A stretch of 5,459 nt of DNA from NCBI GenBank assembly GCA_016215145.1, contig JACRLA010000048.1:1-5459 (forward strand), given 5' to 3'. Made by a program: the position numbers and the translations under genes. Below the pieces are notes generated by a model, which saw only the letters and a program-made list of their open reading frames with translations, had not been told where the DNA came from and did not search any database. This DNA is from Chloroflexota bacterium (GTDB lineage: Bacteria; Chloroflexota; Anaerolineae; Anaerolineales; VGOW01). Positions 1 through 5,440 of the stretch are shown here, one piece after another. Every line of letters starts with the position of its first letter. Positions within the stretch are counted from its first letter, which is position 1.

Positions 1-1151
1 GCATCGGCGGGTCGGTTTGCCAAGACGTAAGATTCGACGAGATAGGCTTGAAGCACCACGTCACCCGGCGCGGCGCGCCTGCCTTTTTCCAACTCGCTTA
101 CCGCGCTCGTCGCATCACGCCCGCGCACGCTCATATAGTAAATTGATTTTTGAATGTAAGGCTCGCCCCACTTCACATCCAACTGATTCGCCTTATCAAA
201 ATCGCTCAAGGGGTTGCCGCCTAAACCAAATTGCGCCTGCCCCCGACCAACGTACGCCGGCGCGTAATCGTTGTTGATTCGAACAGCGTTGCCAAACGAT
301 GTAAAGGCGCGGTTGTAATCGCGGCGCTGCAAAAATATCAACCCCAAATAATAATGCGCCGAATAGTTGCGCGCGTTTTGCGCTGCCGCCTTCTGCAGCG
401 AGTCAGTTGCCTTATCCAAGTCGCCAGCCTTAAACGCGCTCTCGCCCAAACGAAAATCATCTTCGGGAAAAAACTGCGGCGCAAAAACTGTGGGCGTGGG
501 CGTAAATTGAAGTTTGAGAATTTCGGCGAGCGGGGTGAGAGCCGCGCCGGGAGTCGTCGTGATATTTAATGCGGGGAAGGTCGGGGTCGGCACCGGCGTG
601 GGCGTGCGCGGCGGCGCCACATCGGTGGCGGCGTCCGTCGCCGACAGCACAGCAGTTGCCGCAACGGGCGCGGCAAAGCGCGGCGCAATGACTCGAATAT
701 AAACAATCACACCGATCACCGCGAAAGTGATCACCGCCAAAAGAATGATCAAAACATTTTCGAGCGCGCGATTACGTCGAATCGTGAATCCGCCGCGCCG
801 CTTTTGTTTGGCGCCACCCGCCGCGGGCGCGTCAACCGTCACGCCGATCACTTCGATCCCCAAATCGGCGCGCATCTCCGGCGGCAGCGCGCCCAACAAC
901 GCCAAGCCGCGCTTTGCCGTTTTGTTATTCGGGTTTAATTTGAGAACGGAATTTAAACAGAAGATACGTTCACGATCCGATTCAACCACCGAGCTCATCC
1001 ACAACCACGCTTCTTCGTTCTTCTGGTCGTAACGCAAAACGCGAGTCAACTGTTCGCGCGCCTTCGCTCGCTCGCCAAGCCGCGCGGCGGCAATGGCATC
1101 TTCTAGTAAATTCTTTCGCGCGAATTGACTCTGCTGGTTGGGGTTCGTCAT
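1..1151 (-). CDS. Membrane-anchored TPR protein (3' end outside window)
   Basis: The frame stays open from the ATG at 1151 to the window edge (383 codons, no stop), so the C-terminus is missing. Residues 12-78 form a TPR-like helical segment (KNLLEDAIAAARLGERAKA, NEEAWLWMSSVVESDRERIF, LKLNPNN), a start seen in many Chloroflexota TPR proteins. A basic stretch (KQKRRGG, RRNR, about 114-128) precedes a single hydrophobic helix at about 133-155. Residues 160-225 are a Pro/Thr/Ala-rich linker (TPVPTPTFP, TPTPTVF). From about 230 onward there are at least four TPR-like helix pairs, for example residues 265-284 (AHYYLGLIFLQRRDYNRAFT) and 285-304 (SFGNAVRINNDYAPAYVGRG). By the positive-inside rule the N-terminal part is cytoplasmic and the long TPR domain is outside. 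The family usually acts as a protein-protein scaffold; the partner is unknown. The start has no Shine-Dalgarno sequence but sits just after a promoter-like element. It is divergent from the LysM lipoprotein gene. Confidence 0.9.
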   Translation of the reverse strand, partial: MTNPNQQSQFARKNLLEDAIAAARLGERAKAREQLTRVLRYDQKNEEAWLWMSSVVESDRERIFCLNSVLKLNPNNKTAKRGLALLGALPPEMRADLGIEVIGVTVDAPAAGGAKQKRRGGFTIRRNRALENVLIILLAVITFAVIGVIVYIRVIAPRFAAPVAATAVLSATDAATDVAPPRTPTPVPTPTFPALNITTTPGAALTPLAEILKLQFTPTPTVFAPQFFPEDDFRLGESAFKAGDLDKATDSLQKAAAQNARNYSAHYYLGLIFLQRRDYNRAFTSFGNAVRINNDYAPAYVGRGQAQFGLGGNPLSDFDKANQLDVKWGEPYIQKSIYYMSVRGRDATSAVSELEKGRRAAPGDVVLQAYLVESYVLANRPAD

Positions 1152-1160
1152 AGTGAGGAA

Positions 1161-1188
1161 AGTTTAGCACAGTAAGACAGGTTTGCAA
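1161..1188 (-). promoter_or_regulatory. Putative promoter of the TPR gene, near-leaderless
   Basis: On the minus strand TTGCAA (1188-1183), a 16-nt spacer ending in TGC, and TAAACT (1166-1161) resemble a sigma-70-type promoter with an extended -10. Only 9 nt separate the -10 from the ATG at 1151. Transcription would therefore start about 1-4 nt before the start codon, which fits the absence of a Shine-Dalgarno sequence. Each hexamer matches the consensus at only 4 of 6 positions, so this is tentative. Confidence 0.35.
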
Positions 1189-1195
1189 CTTAATG

Positions 1196-1322
1196 CCGTC
1201 ATTGCGAGCGCGTGTATTTCGCGTTCGCTCCTTCGCTCCGCTCGGAGTGCTTCGCAAAGCAATCTCCTGACGATAGAGTCTGAGATTGCTTTCCGCTCCG
1301 CGAAGAACGCTCGCAATGACGG
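1196..1322. repeat. Nested inverted-repeat element (MITE-like, non-coding)
   Basis: The ends are a perfect 15-bp inverted repeat: CCGTCATTGCGAGCG at 1196-1210 and its complement at 1308-1322. Inside is a second perfect 11-bp pair, AAAGCAATCTC (1256-1266) with GAGATTGCTTT (1282-1292), around a 15-nt loop. Between the two stems lie partly complementary GC-rich blocks containing TTCGCTCC/GGAGTGC, so the whole unit can fold into one long branched hairpin. The GTCATTGCGAG...GCAATCTC vocabulary recurs in intergenic repeats of many unrelated bacterial genomes and yields spurious 'RHCER' and 'ARNDG' peptides when translated. No transposase is encoded, and I could not find a clear target-site duplication at the ends. 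Confidence 0.85.
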
Positions 1323-1345
1323 GAGCGTCGGTCTGACGCTATAAT
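1316..1345 (+). promoter_or_regulatory. Putative leaderless promoter of the LysM lipoprotein gene
   Basis: A perfect TATAAT lies at 1340-1345, only 7 nt before the ATG at 1353. A -35-like ATGACG (4 of 6 matches) lies at 1316-1321 with an 18-nt spacer. Initiation the usual 7 or so bases after the -10 would place the transcript's first base at or next to the A of the start codon, so the mRNA would be leaderless. The -35 hexamer lies within the right terminal repeat of the 1196-1322 element. Confidence 0.55.
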
Positions 1346-1352
1346 CAGTTCG

Positions 1353-2297
1353 ATGAAAAATTTTTGGATCATCGCCTTCTCAATTTTGATCAGCGCCTGC
1401 GGAGTTAACGACTCGATCACGGTGACGCCGACTCTGCGGCGGATGCCAACCACCACGCCTCTGCCGCTCATCCCCAGCGCGCCGACGAACACGCCGCCGC
1501 CACTGCCCACCCTGCCGCCCACGCCCGCACCCGTTGCCTACAAAATTCAAAAAGGTGATACGCTGATCGCCATCGCTTCTAAATTCAATGTCTCGCTCGA
1601 AGCGATAGATAAATTAAACCCCGGACTCAATCCGGCGAATCTACAACCCGGGCAAACGATCCTTCTGCCGCCCGACACACAAGGTCTCACCGCCGCTTCG
1701 ATCCCCCTGCCCGCCATCACGCCCTTGCCGATCACACTTGGCACATTTTATTGTTCACCCACGCCGTCGTCGAGCGTGATCTGTTTGAGCGAATTTAAAA
1801 ATACGGGCAACGCGCCCATCTTGAATCTCTCGGCGCAAGTGAATCTGTTAAACGCCGATAATTCGCCGGGCGCAAACGCGGTTGCCTATTCGCCGTTTGA
1901 CGTGATACCCGTTGGGGTGAGCGTGCCGTTGGCGGCGATGTTCCCGCAGGCATCGTTAAGTTCCAATCGAGTGGCAAGCAGCGCGGTGTTGACTGCCGAG
2001 TCGGCATCCGCACTGGCAGAGAGGTTTGTGATGTTGAATGTCAGTGGCGCGGCAGGATCATCATCCCCAAGTGGATTCATCATCAATGGAAGCGTGATCA
2101 ATCCGGCGAGTGTGGAAGTAAAATCAGTCGTGATCGTTGCCACTGTGTATAATTCGGCTGGCGCGGTAACAGGTTACCGCAAAATTATTTTAAATGGAAC
2201 AATCGCTCCGCGGGGCAGCACAACTTTTTCGATCACGATGGCGGGCATTACTGAGGTGACACGATGGGCAGTGATAGCACAAGCGCGAACCCAATAA
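1353..2297 (+). CDS. LysM-domain lipoprotein with C-terminal beta-sandwich repeats
   Basis: A protein of 314 aa. Residues 1-15 are a short signal peptide ending in a lipobox (LISAC), so Cys16 should be lipidated and the protein anchored outside the membrane. Residues 22-60 are a Pro/Thr-rich linker. Residues 62-106 are one LysM domain (VAYKIQKGDTLIAIASKFNV, then IDKLNPGLNPANLQPGQTILLP), a family that binds N-acetylglucosamine-containing glycans such as peptidoglycan. The rest looks like two beta-rich modules, about 128-230 (LGTFYC, ICLSEFKNTGNAPI) and 241-314 (GFIINGSVINPAS, VVIVATVYNSAGAVTGYR). Both resemble FxLYD or similar Ig-like domains often found in bacterial lipoproteins. No hydrolase motif is visible, so it probably binds or tethers rather than cuts the wall. 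There is no Shine-Dalgarno; the start is set by the signal peptide and the adjacent TATAAT. The 3' end overlaps plsC by 34 bp. Confidence 0.92.
   Translation: MKNFWIIAFSILISACGVNDSITVTPTLRRMPTTTPLPLIPSAPTNTPPPLPTLPPTPAPVAYKIQKGDTLIAIASKFNVSLEAIDKLNPGLNPANLQPGQTILLPPDTQGLTAASIPLPAITPLPITLGTFYCSPTPSSSVICLSEFKNTGNAPILNLSAQVNLLNADNSPGANAVAYSPFDVIPVGVSVPLAAMFPQASLSSNRVASSAVLTAESASALAERFVMLNVSGAAGSSSPSGFIINGSVINPASVEVKSVVIVATVYNSAGAVTGYRKIILNGTIAPRGSTTFSITMAGITEVTRWAVIAQARTQ
2253..2258 (+). promoter_or_regulatory. Shine-Dalgarno site of plsC inside the lipoprotein gene
   Basis: GAGGTG ends 5 nt before the ATG at 2264. It supports 2264 as the start of the acyltransferase rather than the in-frame ATG at 2324. 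It lies within the last codons of the upstream lipoprotein gene, which points to translational coupling. It is the only clear Shine-Dalgarno sequence at a gene start in the window. Confidence 0.6.
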
Positions 2298-2968
2298 AAT
2301 TTAAACCGACAGCAAAATTAATTATGTGGGGCTTCGACCTCATCTTTGCTCTGGTCAGCCGCGTGCGGTTGGTGGGCAAAGAAAATATCCCCATGCAGGG
2401 CGCGGTGCTGGTGGTGACAAATCATTTGAGTTACGCCGACCCGCCTCTCATTTACATCACCCTGCGCCGACCCGATATGGTGGTGTTGGCGGCTGACACC
2501 TATAAGAAGAATCCGTTTTATAAATGGCTAGTCAATTCGGTGGGCGGCGTGTGGATCAATCGCGGCGCCGGGGATCGGGCTGCGTTGAAAGTGTCTCTCG
2601 AAGTTTTAAAGCAAGGCAAGTTGATCGGGCTCGCGCCGGAAGGTACGCGCAGTAAATACACGCACGCGCTGCAAGTTGGCAAAACGGGCGCGGCGTTTCT
2701 TGCCAGCAAAGCGGGTGTGCCAATCTTGCCGGTAGGGATCAGCAACACAGAAAAAGCGTGGGAGGAGATTAAGCATTTGCGCCGCCCGACGCTGAGCATC
2801 GCTTACGGTCCCGTCTTCACCCTGCCACCCACTGAACGCGACACAAAAGAGACGTTAGAGAAAAACACTCACGAGATCATGTGCCGCATTGCGGCGTTGA
2901 TCCCGGACGAGTATCATGGCGTGTATAAAGGTGAGGCGAGAATAAAGGAAATAAGGGAAACGGGTTGA
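2264..2968 (+). CDS. plsC: PlsC-family 1-acyl-glycerol-3-phosphate acyltransferase
   Basis: A protein of 234 aa, typical for short PlsC enzymes. The four acyltransferase motifs occur in order. Block I is NHLSYADP, with the catalytic HX4D dyad at His54 and Asp59. Block II is GGVWINRG, with Arg100. Block III is APEGTRSK (Glu127-Arg130), which binds the glycerol phosphate. Block IV is VPILPVGIS (152-160). A hydrophobic stretch at about 18-32 fits membrane association. The family transfers an acyl chain to the sn-2 position of lysophosphatidic acid, giving phosphatidic acid at the cytoplasmic face of the membrane. Related members acylate other lysophospholipids, so the exact substrate is inferred. 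It is probably co-transcribed with the LysM lipoprotein gene. The last residues (YKGEARIKEIRETG) lie after the conserved domain, and the stop falls 92 bp inside the convergent rsmA gene. Confidence 0.92.
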   Translation: MGSDSTSANPIKFKPTAKLIMWGFDLIFALVSRVRLVGKENIPMQGAVLVVTNHLSYADPPLIYITLRRPDMVVLAADTYKKNPFYKWLVNSVGGVWINRGAGDRAALKVSLEVLKQGKLIGLAPEGTRSKYTHALQVGKTGAAFLASKAGVPILPVGISNTEKAWEEIKHLRRPTLSIAYGPVFTLPPTERDTKETLEKNTHEIMCRIAALIPDEYHGVYKGEARIKEIRETG

Positions 2969-3785
2969 TCTTCTTCCATTCCTCCACCGTCAAAGTCTCC
3001 GCTCTACGATTTGAATCGATCCCCGCTTTACTTAGCATCTCTTCGACTTCTTCCATATTAATTTTTAAACCCGAAGCCAGCGCGTTCTTTAGTTTTTTTC
3101 GTTTCTGGCTGAAGCCTGCCTTCACCATAGAGAAGAATTTTTCAGAATCGTCGTAATTAGTAAATGGTAATTCTTTGAAGAGATCGATTCGCACAATCGC
3201 CGACTCCACATCGGGCTTGGGATAAAACGCGCTCGCCGGAATTTTGCCGACGATGCGCGGTTCACCATACACTTGCACGCTGACCGCCAGCACACTCATC
3301 TCCGGCGGTTTGGCGCACAGGCGTTCTGCTACTTCGCGTTGAACAGTGAGGACGATGAGCGACGGTTTCGTTTTCGATTCGAGCAGATGGCGGATGATGG
3401 CAGAGGTGAGGTAATAGGGGATGTTGGCGATCACCTTATAGACTTCGGAAGTAGAGACTTCGGAAGTTTTAAAAACTTCCGAAGTCTTGATTTCTAGAAT
3501 ATCGCCATGAACGATCTTGACATTCGGATGATCGGCGAGGGTGTATTGCAGAATGGGGATTAAGCGATCATCCAGTTCGACGGCGATCACTTCTTTTGCC
3601 GACTCGGACAGGCAACGGGTGAGGCTGCCCGCGCCGGGTCCGATCTCTAACACTACATCATTCGCCGTCACCTCACCCGCCGCGACGATGCGATCAAGGA
3701 TCACTGGATCGAAAAGAAAGTTTTGCCCTAAACTTTTTTTGGGCGTGAAGTTGAAGCGGCGGAGGGTTTGTTGAAGATCGTTCAT
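2877..3785 (-). CDS. rsmA: 16S rRNA (adenine 1518/1519-N6)-dimethyltransferase RsmA/KsgA
   Basis: A protein of 302 aa from the ATG at 3785. RsmA uses S-adenosylmethionine to dimethylate two adjacent adenines in the 3'-terminal helix of 16S rRNA, late in 30S assembly. Landmarks are KKSLGQNFL (16-24), the SAM loop EIGPGAGSLT (47-56), acidic Glu70 in AVELD, HGD (93-95), the catalytic NIPYY (121-125), SAFYPKPDVESA (185-196), GFSQKRKKLKNAL (224-236) and RRAETLTVEEW (260-270). The frame is open up to an ATG at 3893, but those 36 extra residues translate the heptamer array, so 3785 is preferred although it has no clear Shine-Dalgarno. Two oddities: residues 100-117 are encoded by palindromic repeats (K-TSEV-FK-TSEV-ST-SEV-YK), and about 30 residues follow the usual end of the family (E. 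coli has 273 aa), reading antisense through the end of plsC. It lies downstream of the YabE-like gene on the same strand. Confidence 0.95.
   Translation of the reverse strand: MNDLQQTLRRFNFTPKKSLGQNFLFDPVILDRIVAAGEVTANDVVLEIGPGAGSLTRCLSESAKEVIAVELDDRLIPILQYTLADHPNVKIVHGDILEIKTSEVFKTSEVSTSEVYKVIANIPYYLTSAIIRHLLESKTKPSLIVLTVQREVAERLCAKPPEMSVLAVSVQVYGEPRIVGKIPASAFYPKPDVESAIVRIDLFKELPFTNYDDSEKFFSMVKAGFSQKRKKLKNALASGLKINMEEVEEMLSKAGIDSNRRAETLTVEEWKKINPFPLFPLFSPHLYTRHDTRPGSTPQCGT
3440..3487. repeat. Palindromic module cluster inside rsmA (three copies)
   Basis: AGACTTCGGAAGT occurs at 3440-3452 and again at 3455-3467. A third copy in the opposite orientation (ACTTCCGAAGTCT) lies at 3475-3487. Copies two and three form a perfect 16-bp inverted repeat, 3455-3470 against 3472-3487, with one base between them. 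Each copy is itself a small near-palindrome (ACTTC-G-GAAGT). The cluster sits in frame in rsmA, replacing the segment between the HGD and NIPYY motifs with TSEV-type peptide repeats and leaving the reading frame intact. Confidence 0.9.
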
Positions 3786-3797
3786 TTGGTTGATAGC

Positions 3798-3937
3798 GTG
3801 ATGCGTGATGCGTGATACGTGATGCGTGACGGGTGATGCGTATTTCGTATTGCGTATTCCGTGGTGTGCAATATGCGATATGCGATACGCCATTCGCTAT
3901 ACGCCATCTGCCATTCGCTATCCGCCATTCGCTATGG
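3798..3937. repeat. Degenerate heptamer tandem array, 20 units
   Basis: Twenty consecutive 7-bp units fill these 140 bases with no insertion or deletion, and every unit starts with G. The consensus is roughly GYNATNC. Units 1-10 start with GT: GTGATGC types at 3798-3839, GTATTGC types at 3840-3860, and GTGGTGT at 3861-3867. Units 11-20 start with GC: GCGATAT types at 3868-3888, and alternating GCCATTC and GCTATNC types at 3889-3937. The array fills the gap between the YabE-like gene and rsmA, and its last unit includes the stop codon of the YabE-like gene. It resembles the short tandemly repeated heptanucleotides described in cyanobacteria, though the unit sequence differs. Confidence 0.9.
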
Positions 3938-5338
3938 CAATATCCACTTAATTTGACTCGCCGATGGGACGGGCGCGAGAAAATAGACGGTGACGAATGA
4001 GTGCCACGATTCGTAATTCCAATCGTCGTAGCCGAGATCGATCCATTTGCCTTTAACTCCACTTCCGGTATCTTCGGCGGTAGCGTAGCCGTAACCTGGA
4101 ACATAGAGGCGCGTGCCGAGCGGCATCACGTTAAGATCAATCGCCACCATGCCGCGCGTCAATTTTTTCCCGGAGCGAGTCAAACCATACCAAGGGACGG
4201 TGATCGGCGTGCCAGCGCGTGAGGCAGAGTAAGACGTGGCATACATCCGAACCGCGCGCCAATACTGAATCGTGCCATCGGCGGTGTCTGCGCTTTTAAT
4301 AGAGGCGCGCGTGCCATAGCCAACGATGTGCGCTTTGGGCGCAACTTGCATCCATTGATCTTGAGTCGAGCGCGAGACTTCGATTCCATTTTCGTAACGC
4401 ACCACCACGCGAGTCGCCAGCGCGCCGTTCACGCCTTGCTGCACGAGGCGAGTGTTGTCGAGATCAAGATCATTCAACGCCTGATACTGAAGATCGTACT
4501 TGACCGGTTTTTGATCGTTGCTCACCACTTCATTAACTCGCATCACGCGAATCGGCGAGCCATCGGCGGGGATGGAGTCGGCGAGCGCGGGAATGGTGGC
4601 GTCAAGCCCGAACAGAGTCACACCGGCGTCGGTCAATACTTCGCCAACAAGTTTGCGCCGCGTGCGCGTTTGCAAAGTCATTCCATCTACTTGAATCGTA
4701 ACAGGCAGTGATCGAACTAAGGTGATCGTCATGCCGGAACGAAGCGGCGTGTCGAGTGACGGCGTGACTCCATCGGCGAGATAAAGTTGAATGCCTGCTT
4801 CAGAGATTGCCTGACTCACGGTGAGAGCAGAGGTGGTGATCGTTTGCGCTTTGCCGTTATCAACAATGGTCACGGGTGCGGAACGTTGGATGACGATGGA
4901 ATGAGGCAGCGCGGCGGAGACGGCAACCCCTTCGACGGGGGCGCGGACTCCGTCAAGATAAACCGAGTCGGCGGGCGCGAGCGTTTTGCCCGCTTCAAGC
5001 AAAATCGTGTTGATCTTTTTTTGATGGGTGCGAATTAAAACGACGCTGCTGTTGTCAATCACCGCGAGCGGTGTGGCGCGAGTGATGGTGACGGTGGCAG
5101 TGTGATCGAGCGCAGCGTCGGCGGTTGGCTGCAAAATATCTTCACGGTAAATTGTGATGCCCGCTTCGCGCAAGGCGTCGCTCACGGTGGCGGCGTTGGT
5201 GTGGAGGGTGATCGTTTTGCCGTTGTCGTTGACGCGGATCGTTTTTTGCTGAGTGAAGATCGTAACCAGGGCGATGAGGATCGCCGCAAGAAAAATAGGA
5301 AAGAGGATGAACCAGCGAGGAAGTTTGTAACCGAGCAT
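3932..5338 (-). CDS. YabE-like cell-wall protein: TM anchor, 4x DUF348, G5, 3D domain
   Basis: A protein of 468 aa. Residues 8-28 form one hydrophobic anchor or uncleaved signal (FILFPIFLAAILIALV) after basic residues, so the rest is outside the membrane. Four DUF348 repeats follow at about 32-88, 90-152, 154-209 and 211-267 (for example TVSDALREAGITIYREDIL, TVSQAISEAGIQLYLADG and LVGEVLTDAGVTLFGLDA). A G5 domain lies at about 267-344 (VNEVVSNDQ, VVVRYENGIEVSRS, IVGYGTR); this family is thought to bind wall sugars. Residues 362-454 are a 3D domain with its three aspartates: Asp401 in VAIDLNVMPLGT, Asp423 in AEDTGSG and Asp434 in KWIDLG. The fold is the double-psi beta-barrel shared with MltA-type lytic enzymes and YocH or Rpf-like wall hydrolases. 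A role in peptidoglycan cleavage during growth or resuscitation is inferred. It lies directly upstream of rsmA, as in Firmicutes yabE-rnmV-ksgA but without rnmV. The ATG at 5338 has only a weak GAAGGG 11 nt upstream, and that lies within a hairpin arm. Confidence 0.92.
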   Translation of the reverse strand: MLGYKLPRWFILFPIFLAAILIALVTIFTQQKTIRVNDNGKTITLHTNAATVSDALREAGITIYREDILQPTADAALDHTATVTITRATPLAVIDNSSVVLIRTHQKKINTILLEAGKTLAPADSVYLDGVRAPVEGVAVSAALPHSIVIQRSAPVTIVDNGKAQTITTSALTVSQAISEAGIQLYLADGVTPSLDTPLRSGMTITLVRSLPVTIQVDGMTLQTRTRRKLVGEVLTDAGVTLFGLDATIPALADSIPADGSPIRVMRVNEVVSNDQKPVKYDLQYQALNDLDLDNTRLVQQGVNGALATRVVVRYENGIEVSRSTQDQWMQVAPKAHIVGYGTRASIKSADTADGTIQYWRAVRMYATSYSASRAGTPITVPWYGLTRSGKKLTRGMVAIDLNVMPLGTRLYVPGYGYATAEDTGSGVKGKWIDLGYDDWNYESWHSFVTVYFLAPVPSASQIKWILP

Positions 5339-5346
5339 ATAACGCT

Positions 5347-5379
5347 AAACCCTTCGGGTCTTGAAGACCCGAAGGGTTT
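5347..5379. repeat. Perfect 16-bp-arm palindrome in the leader of the YabE-like gene
   Basis: AAACCCTTCGGGTCTT (5347-5362) and its exact complement (5364-5379) are separated by one base. The architecture, 16 + 1 + 16, matches the palindrome inside rsmA. It starts 8 nt upstream of the ATG at 5338, and the only Shine-Dalgarno-like bases (GAAGGG, minus strand) lie in the arm nearest the gene, so the folded hairpin would hide them. Only a short, interrupted run of T follows on either strand, so it is a poor intrinsic terminator. Confidence 0.85.
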
Positions 5380-5387
5380 CAACGAAT

Positions 5388-5433
5388 GAGTGCCGCGACG
5401 GCGAAACTCCGGTTAGGCGAGACTGCGGCACCC
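5388..5433 (-). ncRNA. Structured 5' leader element of the YabE-like gene (unidentified)
   Basis: In the minus-strand transcript GGGUGCCGC (5433-5425) pairs with GCGGCACUC (5396-5388): nine base pairs including one G-U. The stem closes a 28-nt loop that contains CGCCUAACCGGAGUUUCGCC, itself able to form a small AAC/GUU hairpin. With the palindrome at 5347-5379 this gives a leader of about 95 nt made of two hairpins. No known riboswitch was recognised. The CUAACC string faintly recalls the 3' part of c-di-AMP (ydaO-type) riboswitches, which precede wall hydrolases in other bacteria, but other conserved parts of that class are missing from what is visible. It could instead be a plain transcript-stabilising structure. 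Confidence 0.4.
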
Positions 5434-5434
5434 T

Positions 5435-5440
5435 AGAATA
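5435..5440 (-). promoter_or_regulatory. Possible -10 element of the YabE-like operon
   Basis: TATTCT on the minus strand (5440-5435) matches TATAAT at 4 of 6 positions. It would start transcription close to the GGG at 5433-5431 that opens the leader stem. A -35 at the usual spacing would fall at or beyond the window edge, so it cannot be judged. Confidence 0.25.

Noticed and set aside
231..569. 112-codon open frame on the plus strand.
   Set aside because: It is antisense to the TPR gene, whose frame is supported by TPR repeats and a membrane helix; the composition (Arg-rich) is typical of a shadow frame.
1199..1522. Open frame on the minus strand with RHCERSSRSGKQSQ-type sequence.
   Set aside because: It is a translation of the inverted repeat at 1196-1322 plus antisense of the lipoprotein linker. 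This peptide type is a well-known spurious product.
2939..2964. A/G-rich AATAAAGG/AAATAAGGG stretch as another tandem repeat.
   Set aside because: Only two or three imperfect units with unequal spacing; too short to call.
3786..3893. A 36-residue N-terminal extension of RsmA from the ATG at 3893.
   Set aside because: Its residues (ISHIAHHGIRNTKYASPVTHH type) are a translation of the heptamer array. The family starts close to the ATG at 3785 (MNDLQQTLRRFNFTPKKSLGQ).
3798..3937. CRISPR-like array.
   Set aside because: Units are 7 bp with no spacers, and no cas gene is present; it is a plain tandem repeat.
4328..4711. 127-codon open frame on the plus strand.
   Set aside because: It lies wholly antisense to the YabE-like gene, whose domains are clear, and shows no recognisable motif or ribosome binding site.
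5347..5379. Rho-independent terminator.
   Set aside because: The hairpin is strong but is followed by only three T residues on each strand, and it lies 8 nt upstream of a start codon. A paired repeat module explains it better.
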